Origin: Guillardia theta CCMP2712
Lineage: Eukaryota; Cryptophyceae; Pyrenomonadales; Geminigeraceae
Direction of reading: 5' to 3'
DNA length: 64,000 bases
Assembly (NCBI RefSeq): GCF_000315625.1
Contig: NW_005434634.1
Coordinates: forward strand, 170,264 to 234,263
Under the pieces are notes generated by a model that was given only the letters and a program-made list of their open reading frames with translations, made no database searches and was not told the origin of the DNA. A program made the position numbers and the translations under genes. Position 1 is the stretch's first letter. The number at the start of each line of letters is the position of its first letter. Positions 40,811 to 52,243 of this stretch are shown here, one piece after another.

Positions 40811-43302
40811 ATGGACGGGAGAGCATCGAACAAGGCCGAGAGAAAGGAGAGGAGGAGGAGAAACACTCGGAGTATGAACGACCTCCCGCGGCCAGACACG
40901 TCAGCACAATACCGCGAGTTTGTGAGAGAGCTTCACTTCAGACAGGATGCGATACGTCAGAAGCTCCACTCGTTGCCTGAGATAGAGAGGTCTTGTAGCA
41001 GATCTGTTACATGAGACCCTGCGTTGATCTGATCAACAGGAGCTCGAAGCAGGAGCCTCTGACCATTCACAAGAGCAAGAGCAAGAATAAGGGGTGATCT
41101 CTACCCTTGGTTTTCGATTCTCGATATGATTCTTTCATCATGACAGGGGGCCAACGTTACCTGAGATCAAGTATGTTGCGACGGACTACTTCAACCACGA
41201 GATCAAACCAAAAATCATGAAGATGCTTCCGAGTTTATCACACCAGTCTTACCGTGCTGATTCGTCGCTTCAGCAATTGAGCTCAACATCTACGACAACT
41301 TCTGTTTTCATCACCGACAATCCTGAGACGGAGAGGAACAAGGTGATGGTGAAGAAGAAGCAAGCAAACAATTCGTACAATGAGGTCGTACTTGACGATA
41401 TCGTGGCTTGGCAACCTGGTAAAAAAGATGTCATGTATCGCTCCTGTGATTCAGTCTCATTGCCCTCAGGCCTTGTACAGCGAGCTATGGACGGGAGAGG
41501 GATTTTGAAAATTCGCAGCGAGAAGGAATTCTTGCCAAACACTTTAGACACGGGGATGGCCTTGCAGAAAGCACAAGGCGTTGTCAAGTTGGTCCAGCTG
41601 CGTGACAAGGTGGAACGCTCCTCTGCGCAGTAGATGTTTGCTTCTCACTCAGTGACAGGTCATCAAGACAAGAATGCAAGCCAAAGGCAACTTCAAGGGG
41701 GAGTTGCTACCCATAGCACCTCGCTCGGATGTTGATTTCGTGACGCAAAACAAGCACAAACAGTTTCAAAGCACCCAAGACGCTAAGATAACGGATCTCT
41801 TGAAGGTAGAGCTGCCTCTAGCTCAACCTTCTTGTTCTCACTTTTTGCAGGCTTGCGCTGAGAGGGTCCAGAGAGAACTCGAAACATGCGAGCGGGCGAT
41901 CGTAAGGTAAGCATCACTTAGCAGCCATGAACCTGTTGAGATGAGATTCAAACAGCGAGTCTGAATGGAGAAAGGACGTGGAGGTGAAGCTGATAGCTCG
42001 CCAGGAAAGAAAACATCGCAGATCTCAACAGGCCCGATGGCTTCCGCTTGTTCTCCTTGCTGCAGCGACTGCCCGCATGATGAAGGTGGTGGCGATCAAC
42101 CAGGAGCTGAGATATGCCGTGCGAAGAAGGCAAGCCGCAGCTTCGAGGATTCAGAACACTTTCAAGGGTATCATGCGTCGTCGTCATCAGCTCAAGATAA
42201 GCTTGAAGGCAGCACGTTACATGCAGTACAAGATGAAGAGATGGACCTCGTGGCTACATGAGAACACTCTCAACAGGAGCATAGACCTTGTCAAGAAGCT
42301 TCTCTATGACTTCTCCAAGATGAGGTCGTTTGCACGCCACCTTTCTGCCTTCAAGAAGAACCTGAAGAAATGCCAAGACTTTGCGCGCGCGTTTCTGCAG
42401 GGGATTCAGAAGAGGAGGATAGAAAATCGCAAGTTGTGGGATCAGATTGCAAAGGATATGATTGGTGATGAGAGTTCACGAATGTGGATGTTTCGACTCC
42501 TGAACAACACAAGATACGACACAAAAAGACAGAAGTACATCAGCGAACGACAGAGTTTCAAGTACGCAAAGCTCGAAGGTCAATCTATGGAGGAATACCT
42601 TCAATCTCATCCTCTGGCTAGAGATTTCCTCATTGATCAGGAGATACGGGCGATGCGGATTGAGTACGTCGCTGCGTTGCGCGAGTACGCCAAGGCGCTT
42701 GAGATCTACAAGACCAAAGTCAAGGCGTACAGTCTCGTGCAGGAGATGGGCATCGATGCTGACTTTGCAAGAGCCAAGTTTGGGATCCAGTCGCTCCGAC
42801 CGAAACCGATCTACCCAATCAAGTGCCCGCGCAAGGTGACACGCGACGTTTCCTGCTGCCTCTCACTTGTTGTCAGGTGCTCCGCCGACATCTGGAAGAG
42901 ACGCTGAAGGCGATCGGCGTGAGAGACTTCGTTAACGACGAACTGTTCGAGGAGATGAAGAGCCGGATCGACACGATCCTCAAGGAAGCGACAGCAAAGC
43001 TATCGAAGCTCGTGGACACGCGGACGAGCGCTCGGGAGCTCTTCGACTTCATTGACGAGAACAACAACGGGACGCTGGAGGAGGAGGAGGTTCAAAGCTT
43101 CATGCAGAGCATCGGGGTGAAGATCAACTCTCAAGAGTCTCGAATCCTCTTCGTGCAGCTGGACATCAACAACGACGGGAGTCTGTCGTTCCCGGAGTTT
43201 ATGGACCGGCTCCTTAACTGGAACATCCAGGACAAGAAACCCTCAAGGAATCGTGAGAAGTCTGTGGTCTTGAAGGCTCAATTCATGCAGGAGTCGGACT
43301 GA
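40811..43302 (+). CDS. Coiled-coil protein with C-terminal EF-hand pair (calcium-binding)
   Basis: ATG 40811 opens 'MDGRASNKAERKERRRR'. Exons continue 'GPTLPEIKYVATDYFNHEI', 'VIKTRMQAKGNFKGELLP' and 'ACAERVQRELETCERAIVR'. A long exon (41,960-42,835) follows, with an IQ-like motif 'QAAASRIQNTFKGIMRRRHQ' and basic helices. After a short intron (42,836-42,876) the C-terminus carries two canonical EF-hand loops: 'DENNNGTLEEEE' (about 43,053) and 'DINNDGSLSFPE' (about 43,162). The end is 'AQFMQESD' with TGA at 43300-43302. Both loops keep the calcium-coordinating positions 1, 3, 5 and 12. The combination of basic coiled coils, IQ motif and EF-hands is common in centrosomal or axonemal proteins, but localisation is inference. 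The stop codon is 33 bases from that of the opposing ligase gene. Confidence 0.75.
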
Positions 43303-43335
43303 GGTTTCATCGTGTATATACATCAAACATGTAGA

Positions 43336-46291
43336 TCAAACGCGGCTGTGTTGCCCCGATACTTTCTTCTCGATCTAAGTGAGAGGAGTGAGAGGGTGGA
43401 ACGTTAGCAGTGTGAAGGAAATTTTAGAGCTCACCATGTGCTTCATGATCTTGCCCGAGGAATTGGTTGGAAAATCGGCATCCCTCCACACGATGATCTT
43501 GCGCGGGACCTGAATTCAAAGTTGAGACGAGCAAACGTTGGTGTACACTCGATGTCACCTTGAAGGTGGACAGGTGACTTCTGCAGAATTCTTGCAATCT
43601 CAGCGTAAAGTTCGCATCCTCCGTGTGTCCGATGGGACCACTCGGAATGATTGCAGCGCAAACTATCTCACCCATCTCAGCATCTGCAAGTCCGAACACC
43701 GCGGCCTGATTGCCACGAGTTGGACAGCCCAAGTAGTCAGAAACAAGTTTGGAGTAGTTCCATCTTAGACCTGTCTAACTTCTGTGTGAAGACGAAGTAC
43801 GGACTCAACTTCGGTAGCATACAATTTCTCTCCTCCAGAGTTGATTCTTTTCGAATGGCGGTCAGAACGCCACATGCAGTAGCGACAACCGACCTCTCTG
43901 AGCTCCTGGATACGAAACAAAGGTTGCCGTCCAGGTCAAGGAAACCATAATCTCCTATGATCAGCCATCCATTCTTCAGCACTTGCCTTGTCTGCACTTT
44001 CACATGTCACAACAAGGACGGTAGAGTGCAGCAGCAATCGCGCCTTGTCGGGCTGGTTGAGATATCCGAGCATGACATGAGCTCCTCTTGTGCAGATGAG
44101 GCCAACTTTGCGGATGGGAAGGAAGTTGAAGTTCTCGTCGACGATCTGCAAATCTCATCATCTCCTCCTTTGCGATCCTTGAACGTCCTCACACAAATCT
44201 CTACATGATGCGCTGGTCTCCCGACCGCAAACCCCTTGACCTGGTCCTCTAAGTAAACCTCTAGATGAAAGCAGGAGCTTCTACAATACCTCCTCACCAG
44301 ACACATCGAAACCAGTCCTTGGCTGCAAGCTTTGAGAGACGTTCAGAGTCATCATGCACACCAGCCCTCTCACCTCATCTTGACTGAGCCAACAGAATCT
44401 TCCACCAATCGCCTGAGCTTGTAACCTCCGATCAACGCGAAAGATATCTGGGTGGCGCGATCATCATCAACATCCCTCATCGTACTCTGTCGTCATTCAG
44501 ACCGACGAGCAAGCTTCTGAGCAGGCATATGTCTGTATGAAATTGGCTTGCGGGAAGATTTTCTCGCAAGCAGCAAGAAGGTCTGCCGTCATCGCTTGTC
44601 CACCGACAAGAATCTGTCCCAGGATAGGGCCAAAAACGAAGAGGAAGGGAGGGGAGGGGAGGGGAGGGGAGGGGAGGGGAGGGGAGGGGAGGGGAGCAGA
44701 GTACGGGAGAGGGAAAAGGGGACAGTGAAAGTTGAACACGGTCAGGAACGCCCTACCTAACAAGATTCCTTGCAAGGCTTACCGTGGACACCGTTGGAAA
44801 CTCGGTGATCTGGCAGGAAGAGCTCGGCTTCTGCTTTCTCCTGCGGATGTCTCTTACTTGACCAACATTCAGAGGGAAAGCAAAGTTCACCCGTGGATGT
44901 CTTTCACAAGCAAGGAAAGCATTGAAGGTACCACAACCAAAGTTGTAATTTTTTCATCAAGAATGCACTTTTGATCAAAACAGGGAGCAATGTCACTGAA
45001 TTGCCAATGATCTGCAATGTGGCTACTTTGAAGAAATTTGTAGGATCGAACTTGGGCAGGAACACGTGTGTCCCTCCGACCATCGTGACGGCGATGGCAG
45101 AACTGATGCCACCAACATGAAACCTTGAGCATCAGGTCATGGAGTCGAACAGGGCAAGTCACAGCAAGTGCAGTAACGTGAAATTCAACTCACATGGGTA
45201 CAGCGTTCAGGTATCTCGTTTCTTCTGAATACTCAACCTGATTGATCTTCTCGATAGCTTGAATGATCTGCGCAAGGCCAGTACATTCAAAACAAGTTAC
45301 CATTACGTCATATCGTCACCTGATTTTGATGGGTCAGCATTACTCCCTTGGGTTTTCCTTCACTCCCGCTAGTGTAAATTATCGTGCTCACGTCGTCTTC
45401 TCGCGCGGGTGTCGTGCTTGAGCTTGCAAGGCTGCTTTCTTCCCAACCATTCTGAGCCTTCATAAGCAGCTGATGGTGTGTGAAGATTGTGATTTCGGGG
45501 ATCTTTGTTCTCAGCGCTTTGAGCTCTGTGTCTTCACTCTCTCTTGAGCCCAGGAGCACAGCGACCAGAGGGCAGCGCTTCATTGTCAACTCCTCGAGCA
45601 TGGTTGACAACCTCTGAGCCAAGTCTGCCTCCAGCACCAGGAGGCCGATCGAGCTGTCCTGAATCGCGAAACGAATCTCTTGCATCGACCATCTGTTCAG
45701 ACATCACAGCCCTGCGCTCTTGGCAGCAAAGACTCACCGGATGTTGATCGGCACGAACACCTGCACAAGTTCTTGTTAGGCTGCTGGTGCAGGAGCAGGG
45801 AGATATCTTACAGCTCTGAGCTCCGCGACAGCGTACATGTACTGCAGGAAGATGTCGCTGTTCTTCGCCAGTATGCCAACCCTGTTTCCGGTCCGGATCC
45901 CGAGGTTTTGCAAGGCTGTAGTTATGCTTCTCACTCGCAACAACATCGTTCGCCATGTCTCGGTTCTCCCCTACATGTTATGATCAGAGAGTTGCAGACA
46001 CTCTTCGTCTACGTCTCTTTCTGTTACAACTGATGCCATATCCCTGATCTTGGATGGCTCGAGCCTCATCTGCCCACCGCAACCCCTTTGCTCCCTTTCT
46101 TTCATCCTCCCTTACGATATCACCTCTGATCCGCTCCCTGCCTTCCTCCCCCCCTCCATCACCTCTGCTCCTCTCCCTGCATGCTGCTGTCTCTCCTTCT
46201 CTCTCGCATCTTCGCTCACCTCACATCTCGTCGCTTCTCTCCCGCCATGGCAACTCTCTGCCCGACGAACAGCAAGAGAAAGCGAAGCCAT
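43336..46291 (-). CDS. AMP-dependent acyl-CoA ligase, AAE14/MenE-like (putative o-succinylbenzoyl-CoA ligase)
   Basis: Minus-strand exons in order: 'MASLSLAVRRAES' (ATG 46291), 'LQNLGIRTGNRVGILAKNSD', 'VFVPINIR', the AMP-binding P-loop 'IIYTSGSEGKPKGVMLTHQN' (about 45,390-45,330) and 'HVGGISSAIAVTMVGGTHVF' with 'LPKFDPTNFF' (about 45,120). Then come 'ILVGGQAMTADLLAACEKIF' and 'TYACSEACSS' (about 44,610-44,510), 'VGRPAHHVEI', and 'GLICTRGAHVMLGYLNQPD' (about 44,080). The rest is 'NGWLIIGDYGFLDLDGNL' (about 43,950), 'RINSGGEKLYATEVE', and 'PRKIIVWRDADFPTNSSGKI' (about 43,480) with the catalytic Lys. The last exon ends 'GQHSRV' at 43336. Segments such as HxGGxSSAxAxxMVG, LPKFD and EACSS resemble plant AAE14, which activates o-succinylbenzoate in phylloquinone synthesis. 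An ordinary fatty-acyl ligase remains possible. No ER signal peptide is seen; the final 'SRV' only loosely resembles a peroxisomal tag. Confidence 0.75.
44645..44697. repeat. (GGGGA)n pentanucleotide repeat in a ligase-gene intron
   Basis: About ten GGGGA units lie between two coding exons of the acyl-CoA ligase gene. Confidence 0.9.
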
Positions 46292-46364
46292 TGCACCCCG
46301 ACAACCTGCCCTCATCCCACCTCACCCGCCTTATTTTAAAACTGTCTGATTATAGAGCGCTAGG

Positions 46365-46445
46365 TTGCGGGCCGGGCCCGGCCCGGTCCGCCGGATCACT
46401 GAGTGACCGGACTGGGAGTCAGCCCTGTGGGCGGCCTTTGCACTT
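46365..46445. other. GC-rich island upstream of the ligase gene
   Basis: It contains 'GGGCCGGGCCCGGCCCGGTC' and the near-palindrome 'TCACTGAGTGACCGGACT'. It sits about 75 bases upstream of the ligase start codon and may be a promoter element. 46,446-46,795 beyond it shows only a 63-codon frame of doubtful status. Confidence 0.45.
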
Positions 46446-46794
46446 CAAAGAGGCAGCAAAGATACAAGATTTACGTCATTTTAAGGTCAATTGATGATAA
46501 CTTTCATTTGACTTCTATACTTCATGATTCACAGAAAGCAATTTTTCAATGTGCGAAAGCCCTCCTGCAGTAAAATCTTCAGATGAGTTCATCGCTCCTC
46601 CTCTGAGTACCAGGAGGACATTTCATGAGGACTGGCAAGCCAGAGGCAAGGGCAGGATGGTTCATGATCGCATCTCCATAGACGTCGATAGCATCTGGGC
46701 ATGGGGTCACGCTGATCTCAACAAGAGGATGACGCACTGAAGCTGCGGAAGAAAGGAAGTTTGTCCAGCTCTTGAGCAGAAAGTCCCTGTACCT

Positions 46795-47982
46795 AAACTG
46801 CCGTGAGGAAGAGGCGAGCAGGGAGTGTAGCTTTCACCTCGCTCTGAGACTGAGAGCCATTCCCGCTGCCTCCCTCGTTCTGTCCCTGCAGTCTCGCAGC
46901 CAGCCTGGCAGCAAGATCCCCGCGCTTCACCTTGAGGGCCATCATAATCAAGATGATGGTGCTAGTCGAGGTACCGGAGGAGGAGGCGCCGAGTTGACAG
47001 TAACCTTGGCTGAGCAGAGGTGCCCTTTCTTTTCTGCTCCACACTTGCTACACCGGTAGGGGCGGCGAGCTTCTGTTGCCTTGGAGTTGGAGGAGTGCAT
47101 CGCTCCAGAGTCGCTGGCGCTCGGAACCCGCCCGCACTGCATGCCAGGAGAGCTCGCAGAGAGGTCGGAGCGATCACCTGACTGGCCTTGCGTACCCGGC
47201 GACTCACCTTGCACGTTGGTCTCCGACAACATCTGCAGACGCATGCATCATCATTGCAGCCTCGTCCCGACACTCAAGACGTACAGGATTGGCACGCATC
47301 TCGTCCATCGGGGAGTCGAGGCTCAGCGAGGACATATGGCCCTGATACGGCATGTTCAGCGCACAAGCACAAACATGCGCAGCCTGCACCTGGCCCTCTC
47401 CTGCTTTCGAATGCGCTGGGCTTCCATACCCACGAACATGCGGCGACTGCGAATCTCTTCCGAAACCTCTGTGCCCGTTGCTCGCTGGCTCGGGGAAGTT
47501 TCCCAGCTGCCTTGACTGCGGTGTATGCGGAGTCTTCGGGGTACTGGGCGGCGGGCAAGGAAGCATAGCAGGTGACATGGGAAGTCGATCGCCTGTGCCA
47601 ACATGGGACATCACTCCTTCATGATGGCCTGGTTTTGTCTTCCTCTTCTTGACTGGCTGCTGAGACAGCTGAAGGATGATGTTTGCTATCTGGGCTTGCT
47701 CGGAGCTCGCGTCATCCTCGTCCATGGTGCACTTTTCACCCAGAGCTCTTGGGGAGTTGTCCAGCTCTACTCCGCCATCGGCTGTGGGCTCATCGCTGTT
47801 CGATGGGCTGCAGGTCTCAGTATCCTTCTCAGGACGCGGTCCGGCTTTACACTTCTCCTCCGGAGCCCCGCTGCTCTATGAAGTCAGTTCGTCGCTCATG
47901 ATCGAGAGCTCCATGGCTCACCCTTCTGTGCACGAACCGATCTTCGTGTCGCAGACTGCAATCGGAGAGCTCGTGGGTTTCA
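46795..47982 (-). CDS. Zinc-knuckle (C-x2-C...KKGH-x-C) nuclear-type protein, 3' end uncertain
   Basis: ATG 47982 opens 'MK' followed by 'PTSSPIAVCDTKIGSCTEG'. After a short intron comes 'GAPEEKCKAGPRPEKDTET', then 'DDASSEQAQIANIILQLSQQ' with 'PVKKRKTKPG', a basic nuclear-localisation-like patch. Pro/Ser-rich sequence follows, then 'DSPMDEMRANPVRLECRDEA' and the motif 'RPYRCSKCGAEKKGHLC' (about 47,060-47,010). This C-x2-C-x5-H-x-C knuckle with KKGH is found in various protist and plant DNA-associated proteins, but the family function is not established. Exons after the knuckle (46,795-47,000) are uncertain. Composition suggests a disordered regulatory protein. Confidence 0.5.
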
Positions 47983-48250
47983 TGGGAAACTTGAGAGCTA
48001 TCCAATAAAGCGGTTTGTAGATACAACCGCTATTCTGTCATTGAAGTTGAAGAGAAATATTGAACTCAGCTGCAGAACATGAAAGTGAGTACATTTACAT
48101 GCCATTCGAATCATCTTCTAGCATCAAAACCTCATATGAAACAATCGTACCAACACATGTGTGTCTACATATCATCAGGATATCTCATCAGGATATCTCA
48201 TTCGGTCGATCGTTCTTGTCCAGTGCCCCCAAAGTCTCGACAGCCCTCTC

Positions 48251-48358
48251 TCATCTCTTCCTCCTCACAGCCTCCTCATCATTCAAAGGAACAGGTGACT
48301 CGGCATATCCTCTCATTATCTCATCCTCGTCGTACTCCTCTCGTCGCCAATCTGCCAT
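48251..48358 (-). CDS. Short acidic ORF, doubtful
   Basis: ATG 48358 opens 'MADWRREEYDEDEIMRGYAE' and the frame ends after 'LNDEEAVRRKR' at 48251 (35 residues, with the frame open further upstream). Composition is protein-like, with charged residues in a helical pattern. It could be one exon of a small protein. Confidence 0.3.
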   Translation of the reverse strand: MADWRREEYDEDEIMRGYAESPVPLNDEEAVRRKR

Positions 48359-48439
48359 GGTTTCCTTCTGTCCCACAGCCCCACTTGCCTCCCGCCATAG
48401 TGAGAAATCATCCCATAGCATCAAGTTTATCCCCACCCT

Positions 48440-48966
48440 TCACCCCTCTACCGAATCCATCAATGACCCACCTATAGTCCTGTATTTAAAACTATTTTGT
48501 ATAATTTTCATCTATAGTTATTAATTATCAAATGAAACTTTAGTTGTTATAGTACCAATTATTTAACTCTATCGATGACCCATAGCTTTGTAAACCTTTC
48601 ATGGTAAATCTCCTGCCGCCTCCACTTGCCCCCGAGAATATTTCCTAAATCGGGAAATTTCAGTTATAGTCGTTACAGAACTTTGTACATTTCAGATCGG
48701 ACCGTGCGGCCCGGGCCGGCCGTTGAAGCCGCGCCGTTCCGGATCGGAGGTCCGATGACGGACAGTTGGCGTCGGCCCGGGCAGTACGAGGACAATCAGG
48801 GCAGTTGTCCGAGTCCGAGTGACTGGTCACCGCCGGGTGGCACCGTGACTGCATTCCGAGGGCCCGGGGTCCGGATCCGATGATCCGGGCCGGCATCACA
48901 GTGGCACAGTGTCACGTAGTCGAGCGGACTCGTGACAGGAAGGAAGATCTATTGAAGGAAAACAAA
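48440..48966. other. Intergenic stretch containing a GC-rich island
   Basis: AT-rich to about 48,690, then an unusually GC-rich block (48,690-48,900) with 'GGCCCGGGCCGGCCG', 'GGATCGGAGGTCCGATGACG' and 'GGTCCGGATCCGATGATCCG', several of them palindromic. No gene. Confidence 0.5.
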
Positions 48967-48980
48967 CTAAAGAATAAAAA

Positions 48981-48981
<1 letters not shown>

Positions 48982-49030
<49 letters not shown>
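48982..49030. repeat. (CTG)16 trinucleotide repeat at the 3' end of the beta-amylase gene
   Basis: Sixteen uninterrupted CTG units (CAG on the coding strand) directly after the candidate stop codon at 49032-49034. In another frame the tract would be translated as poly-Gln. Confidence 0.9.
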
Positions 49031-49031
<1 letters not shown>

Positions 49032-49033
<2 letters not shown>

Positions 49034-49618
49034 ACGTCTGAGAGGCCATGAACTTGTCGTATGCTCTCTTGGCCATAATGGAAAGTTTGGTGCGCAAGGA
49101 GCGGCTGGAACTTCTCCTCGACAAGCACTGCGGGACGACTCAGATGATGAGTGTGAGGAGGAGGAGGGAAGAAAAGGGGGAAGAGAGGAGGGGAGGAGGA
49201 GGAGAAAGACTTGTTACATTGAGATTGGAGATGAATCGCTCGAGCGTTTCTCGTTGAGGAGATCCTGTCAAGTGAGTCAACAACAGAGCAGAAAGACTGA
49301 TGATGAAGGTAGTGGTGATGAAGAGAGAGTGGAGGAGGAGGAGGTTCAGGAGAAATCAAGGTAGCACGAGTAGCAAGGAAGGGGAGGGGAGACGGCGGAA
49401 AGATGACGGAGGAAGGACGAAAGAAAGAAGATGGAAGAGTAGACCGAGCGAGAGTGGCAGGGGGAGAGCAAGGCAGAGCAGTAACATCACCTTTCTGGAG
49501 GAGCCAGGATTCCAGTCGGAGCAGAGTGAAACCTTCCATCTTGACACCCAGCCTCACAGCTTGCTCGCACTGAGCCTCTACCTGCGGTCAGGAGCATCAG
49601 GCCGCGGCGTCAAAATCT

Positions 49619-49670
<52 letters not shown>

Positions 49671-49692
49671 TCACTCCTCCTCCTCCTCTTTA

Positions 49693-49723
<31 letters not shown>

Positions 49724-52243
49724 TCTTCTCTTGTGCCCACCTGCTCGACGGCACTCTCATCCTTGACAGCAGCAAGTGTCAACTGCAGCAGGGGAGGAAG
49801 CAGCGCATACCTGCCAGCAGAACAAGGCGTTCTCTCCTGCGAAACCGATGTTCGCCTCTGCCGCAGCCTGAGCAGCATTGCGAACCAGGTCCTCAGGACG
49901 AGACCTGAGAGAAGACTAAGGAGCAGGAGGAGGGACTGAGCCTGTCCTTACATCGCAAACCAGGACTGACTGCCGTCCAGCATCTCGAAGCAAGTGAAGT
50001 CCAGGACCTGAAATTGTCGTGACGCTCGAGCCTCCTGCTTCATTTCTCCTCACCGTGTTTGTCTTGGCGAGCATCTGGCAGATGTCGTGGAGATAATCCC
50101 CGACATACCCAGCAGTGGCCTCGGCAGCCTGTCCAGCAAGGTGAGAGGGCGGGAGGGAAGTGGAGTATGACGATACATGGGAAGGATGAGCACGGAGCCA
50201 ATGGATGCCGGAGACCTGAGACAAGTGAGGGAGAGGAAGAGAAGAGAAGGCGTGAGGGGAGGGGAGAGCAGGAAGGAGCGGAGGTAGGAAGGAGTTGAGA
50301 GGAGGAGTTCAGGGCTTTCTGTTGCAGCATATCCACCTTGGCGGCCAATCTCATCTCGTCACCAAAAACCCGGCGGGCGACCTGAAAAAGTCCCTTGAGC
50401 TCCTTCGCCAGCAGCGAGCGACATCGAGATACCGAGAGGATCTTCGAGCCGTGCTCCAGGAGGAGCGAGAAGTACCAGCTGAGAAACCTGAGACCCCAGC
50501 TCAGCACCAGGTGGCCGAGAGGGTGCCAAACATGTCCTACTTCTGTCCTTCCGGGGTATCATGACGGATCTCACCATCTTCACAAGGTGTCAGGTACTTG
50601 GGACAAGCTCCCTACCTATCCTACCAAACTTCTCCTGTCGTGGGATGACACAGCTCAGCAGCATCTGGACTGCTCCCTGCGTCCCGATGTCAGATGCATG
50701 TGTCAAGAGCTCCTCCGTCTCGCCTCCGGCACTCCTGCCTTCCTTGCCTTGCTCCCTCCTCTCACACACCCTCCCTTACTTCCCATCTCTTCTTCTCCAC
50801 ATCCTTCTCACCTGGTCCTGGATCGGCCTGGCCCAGAAAGGAGCATCATCTGGAGCATCGTTGTAGCAGCCGAGCCCGGGGAGAGGAGACGGCAATCCTA
50901 GCTCGTTCTGCTCCACCCAAAGCTCAGCACTCAGCAGACTTCCTACTCCTCCTCCTCACCTTCAAGCTTCGCAGCATCCCGGCATCGTAGCATTGCATCT
51001 CGCCTGTTTTACGTCATAGTCTTCCTCCCCCTTCCCAGCTCCTCACCTATTCCCGGCCACCTCCAGCCAGCAGGGAAGTGTTCTCGAGGGCTGAGAGGGT
51101 AGGACGGGTACCTGCTCAAACTTGTTAAAACCTCCAGGAAACCCCCAGCTGGACGACCTGAGCTCGCCACACGGGCCACAGCCAACCTGAATCTCAACAA
51201 GAACTCCAGCCTTGACGAAATCCTAAGGGAAGCAGACGTGAGCGTGTGAAGATGTTTAATTCAACAACTCAGATTGCCTGTGTGGCTTCGAGGAAAGCTG
51301 TCATGAAGTCTTCGTAGAGCTGGAGTGCTGAAAAGGACGAGGGTGAGGAATTACTTGAGAAGATAAGGGGTGGGAGGGAGGGAGAGAGGGAGTAGGGAGT
51401 AGGGAGGAGGGAGGAGGGAGGAGGAGGGCGCATTCCGCACTGACCCGTCCGAGCTTGCTTGCTGTCTTTCTGTCGTTCGCATCGTGTAAGAAGGAGAGGA
51501 CTGCACACATACAGACAGAAACAACCTTGGGAGGAAACACCGCAAGCTCGTCGCAGCTAGTCAACGGACAGTCAAGAAACCTCCAAGTGGGAAGCCATCA
51601 ACATACCTGAGAGATATGTACTCCCTGCTGGGGTCGCCTCTCTGCCAAGACCCCGCAAACTCAACCACCCCGGCATTCCACTCACCTCAGCCACCTCCCT
51701 CACCTGGTCCCTATAGAACAGCTCGGGGACCTTCTCCTCCAGGTCAAGCACCCATTGGGGCAGTGGGACGTTTACGCTGTCTCCGATGTTCCCCCCGCAT
51801 GCATGGAAGGACATCACAGCTTGTACCTGCAGCCCGAGGTCCTTGCAGCGCTGGAGCAGGTCAACATACCCAGAGAAGTTGTATATCCCTGCCTCCTGCT
51901 CGCACAGACCCCACCATACATCCACCATGATCCCGTCCGCAGACACTTCCTTCGCCCCAGGCAGCAGCTCCGCTGCGTTTTCGCTCAGCTCTCCACTGGT
52001 CGAGTTGACGGTATCCAAGGGCATCATGAGAAAGACGGGAACCCTCGGCGCATCCTTCAAGCTGCTCTTCGTCCTCTTGACGCTCTGCACTTTTTTCCCT
52101 CCTCGCAGCTGCAAATCAGATCGCACGCTGCTGCTGCTGGCGAGCTCGCCGCGTACGTTGTTGAGCAAGAAGCCGACGATGAACGCAATGAAGAGCGGTA
52201 GACAGACTTGATTGAACATGATTGAGCCAGTGAACATCTTCAT
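49032..52243 (-). CDS. Beta-amylase (glycoside hydrolase family 14) with signal peptide
   Basis: ATG 52243 opens a signal peptide ('MKMFTGSIMFNQVCLPLFIA', 'FIVGFLL') followed by 'VRSDLQLRGGKKVQS'. The GH14 catalytic domain follows: 'VPVFLMMPLDTV', 'DGIMVDVWWGLCEQEAGIYN', 'QVQAVMSFHACGGNIGD' and 'VPLPQWVLDLEEKVPELFY'. Then come 'VLVEIQVGCGPCGELRSSSW' (the first catalytic Glu motif, about 51,190-51,130), 'FLSWYFSLLLEHGSKIL', 'VSGIHWLRAHPSH' (about 50,220), 'LDFTCFEML' (about 50,000), 'AEANIGFAGENALFCW' (second catalytic Glu motif, about 49,840) and 'GFTLLRLESWLLQK' (about 49,520). Beta-amylase releases maltose from starch. The exon between about 50,580 and 50,720 is unclear. The 3' end has two readings: a stop at 49032-49034, or a frame through the CAG tract to 48967. 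No Phe follows the predicted signal cleavage, which in cryptophytes favours the periplastid compartment, where starch lies. Confidence 0.85.
49619..49729. repeat. (CTCCTG)n hexanucleotide repeat in a beta-amylase intron
   Basis: Two runs of CTCCTG are separated by CTCCTC. It lies between the 'FAGENALFCW' and 'GFTLLRLESW' exons. Confidence 0.9.

Noticed and set aside
46549-46740. A 63-codon plus-strand frame starting with ATG ('MCESPPAVKSSDEFIAPPLS')
   Set aside because: Composition is plausible but there is no support beyond openness, and it could be intronic or UTR of the neighbouring minus-strand gene.
48060-48524. A 154-codon plus-strand frame
   Set aside because: Ser- and Ile-rich, no motif, and antisense to a more protein-like acidic frame on the minus strand.
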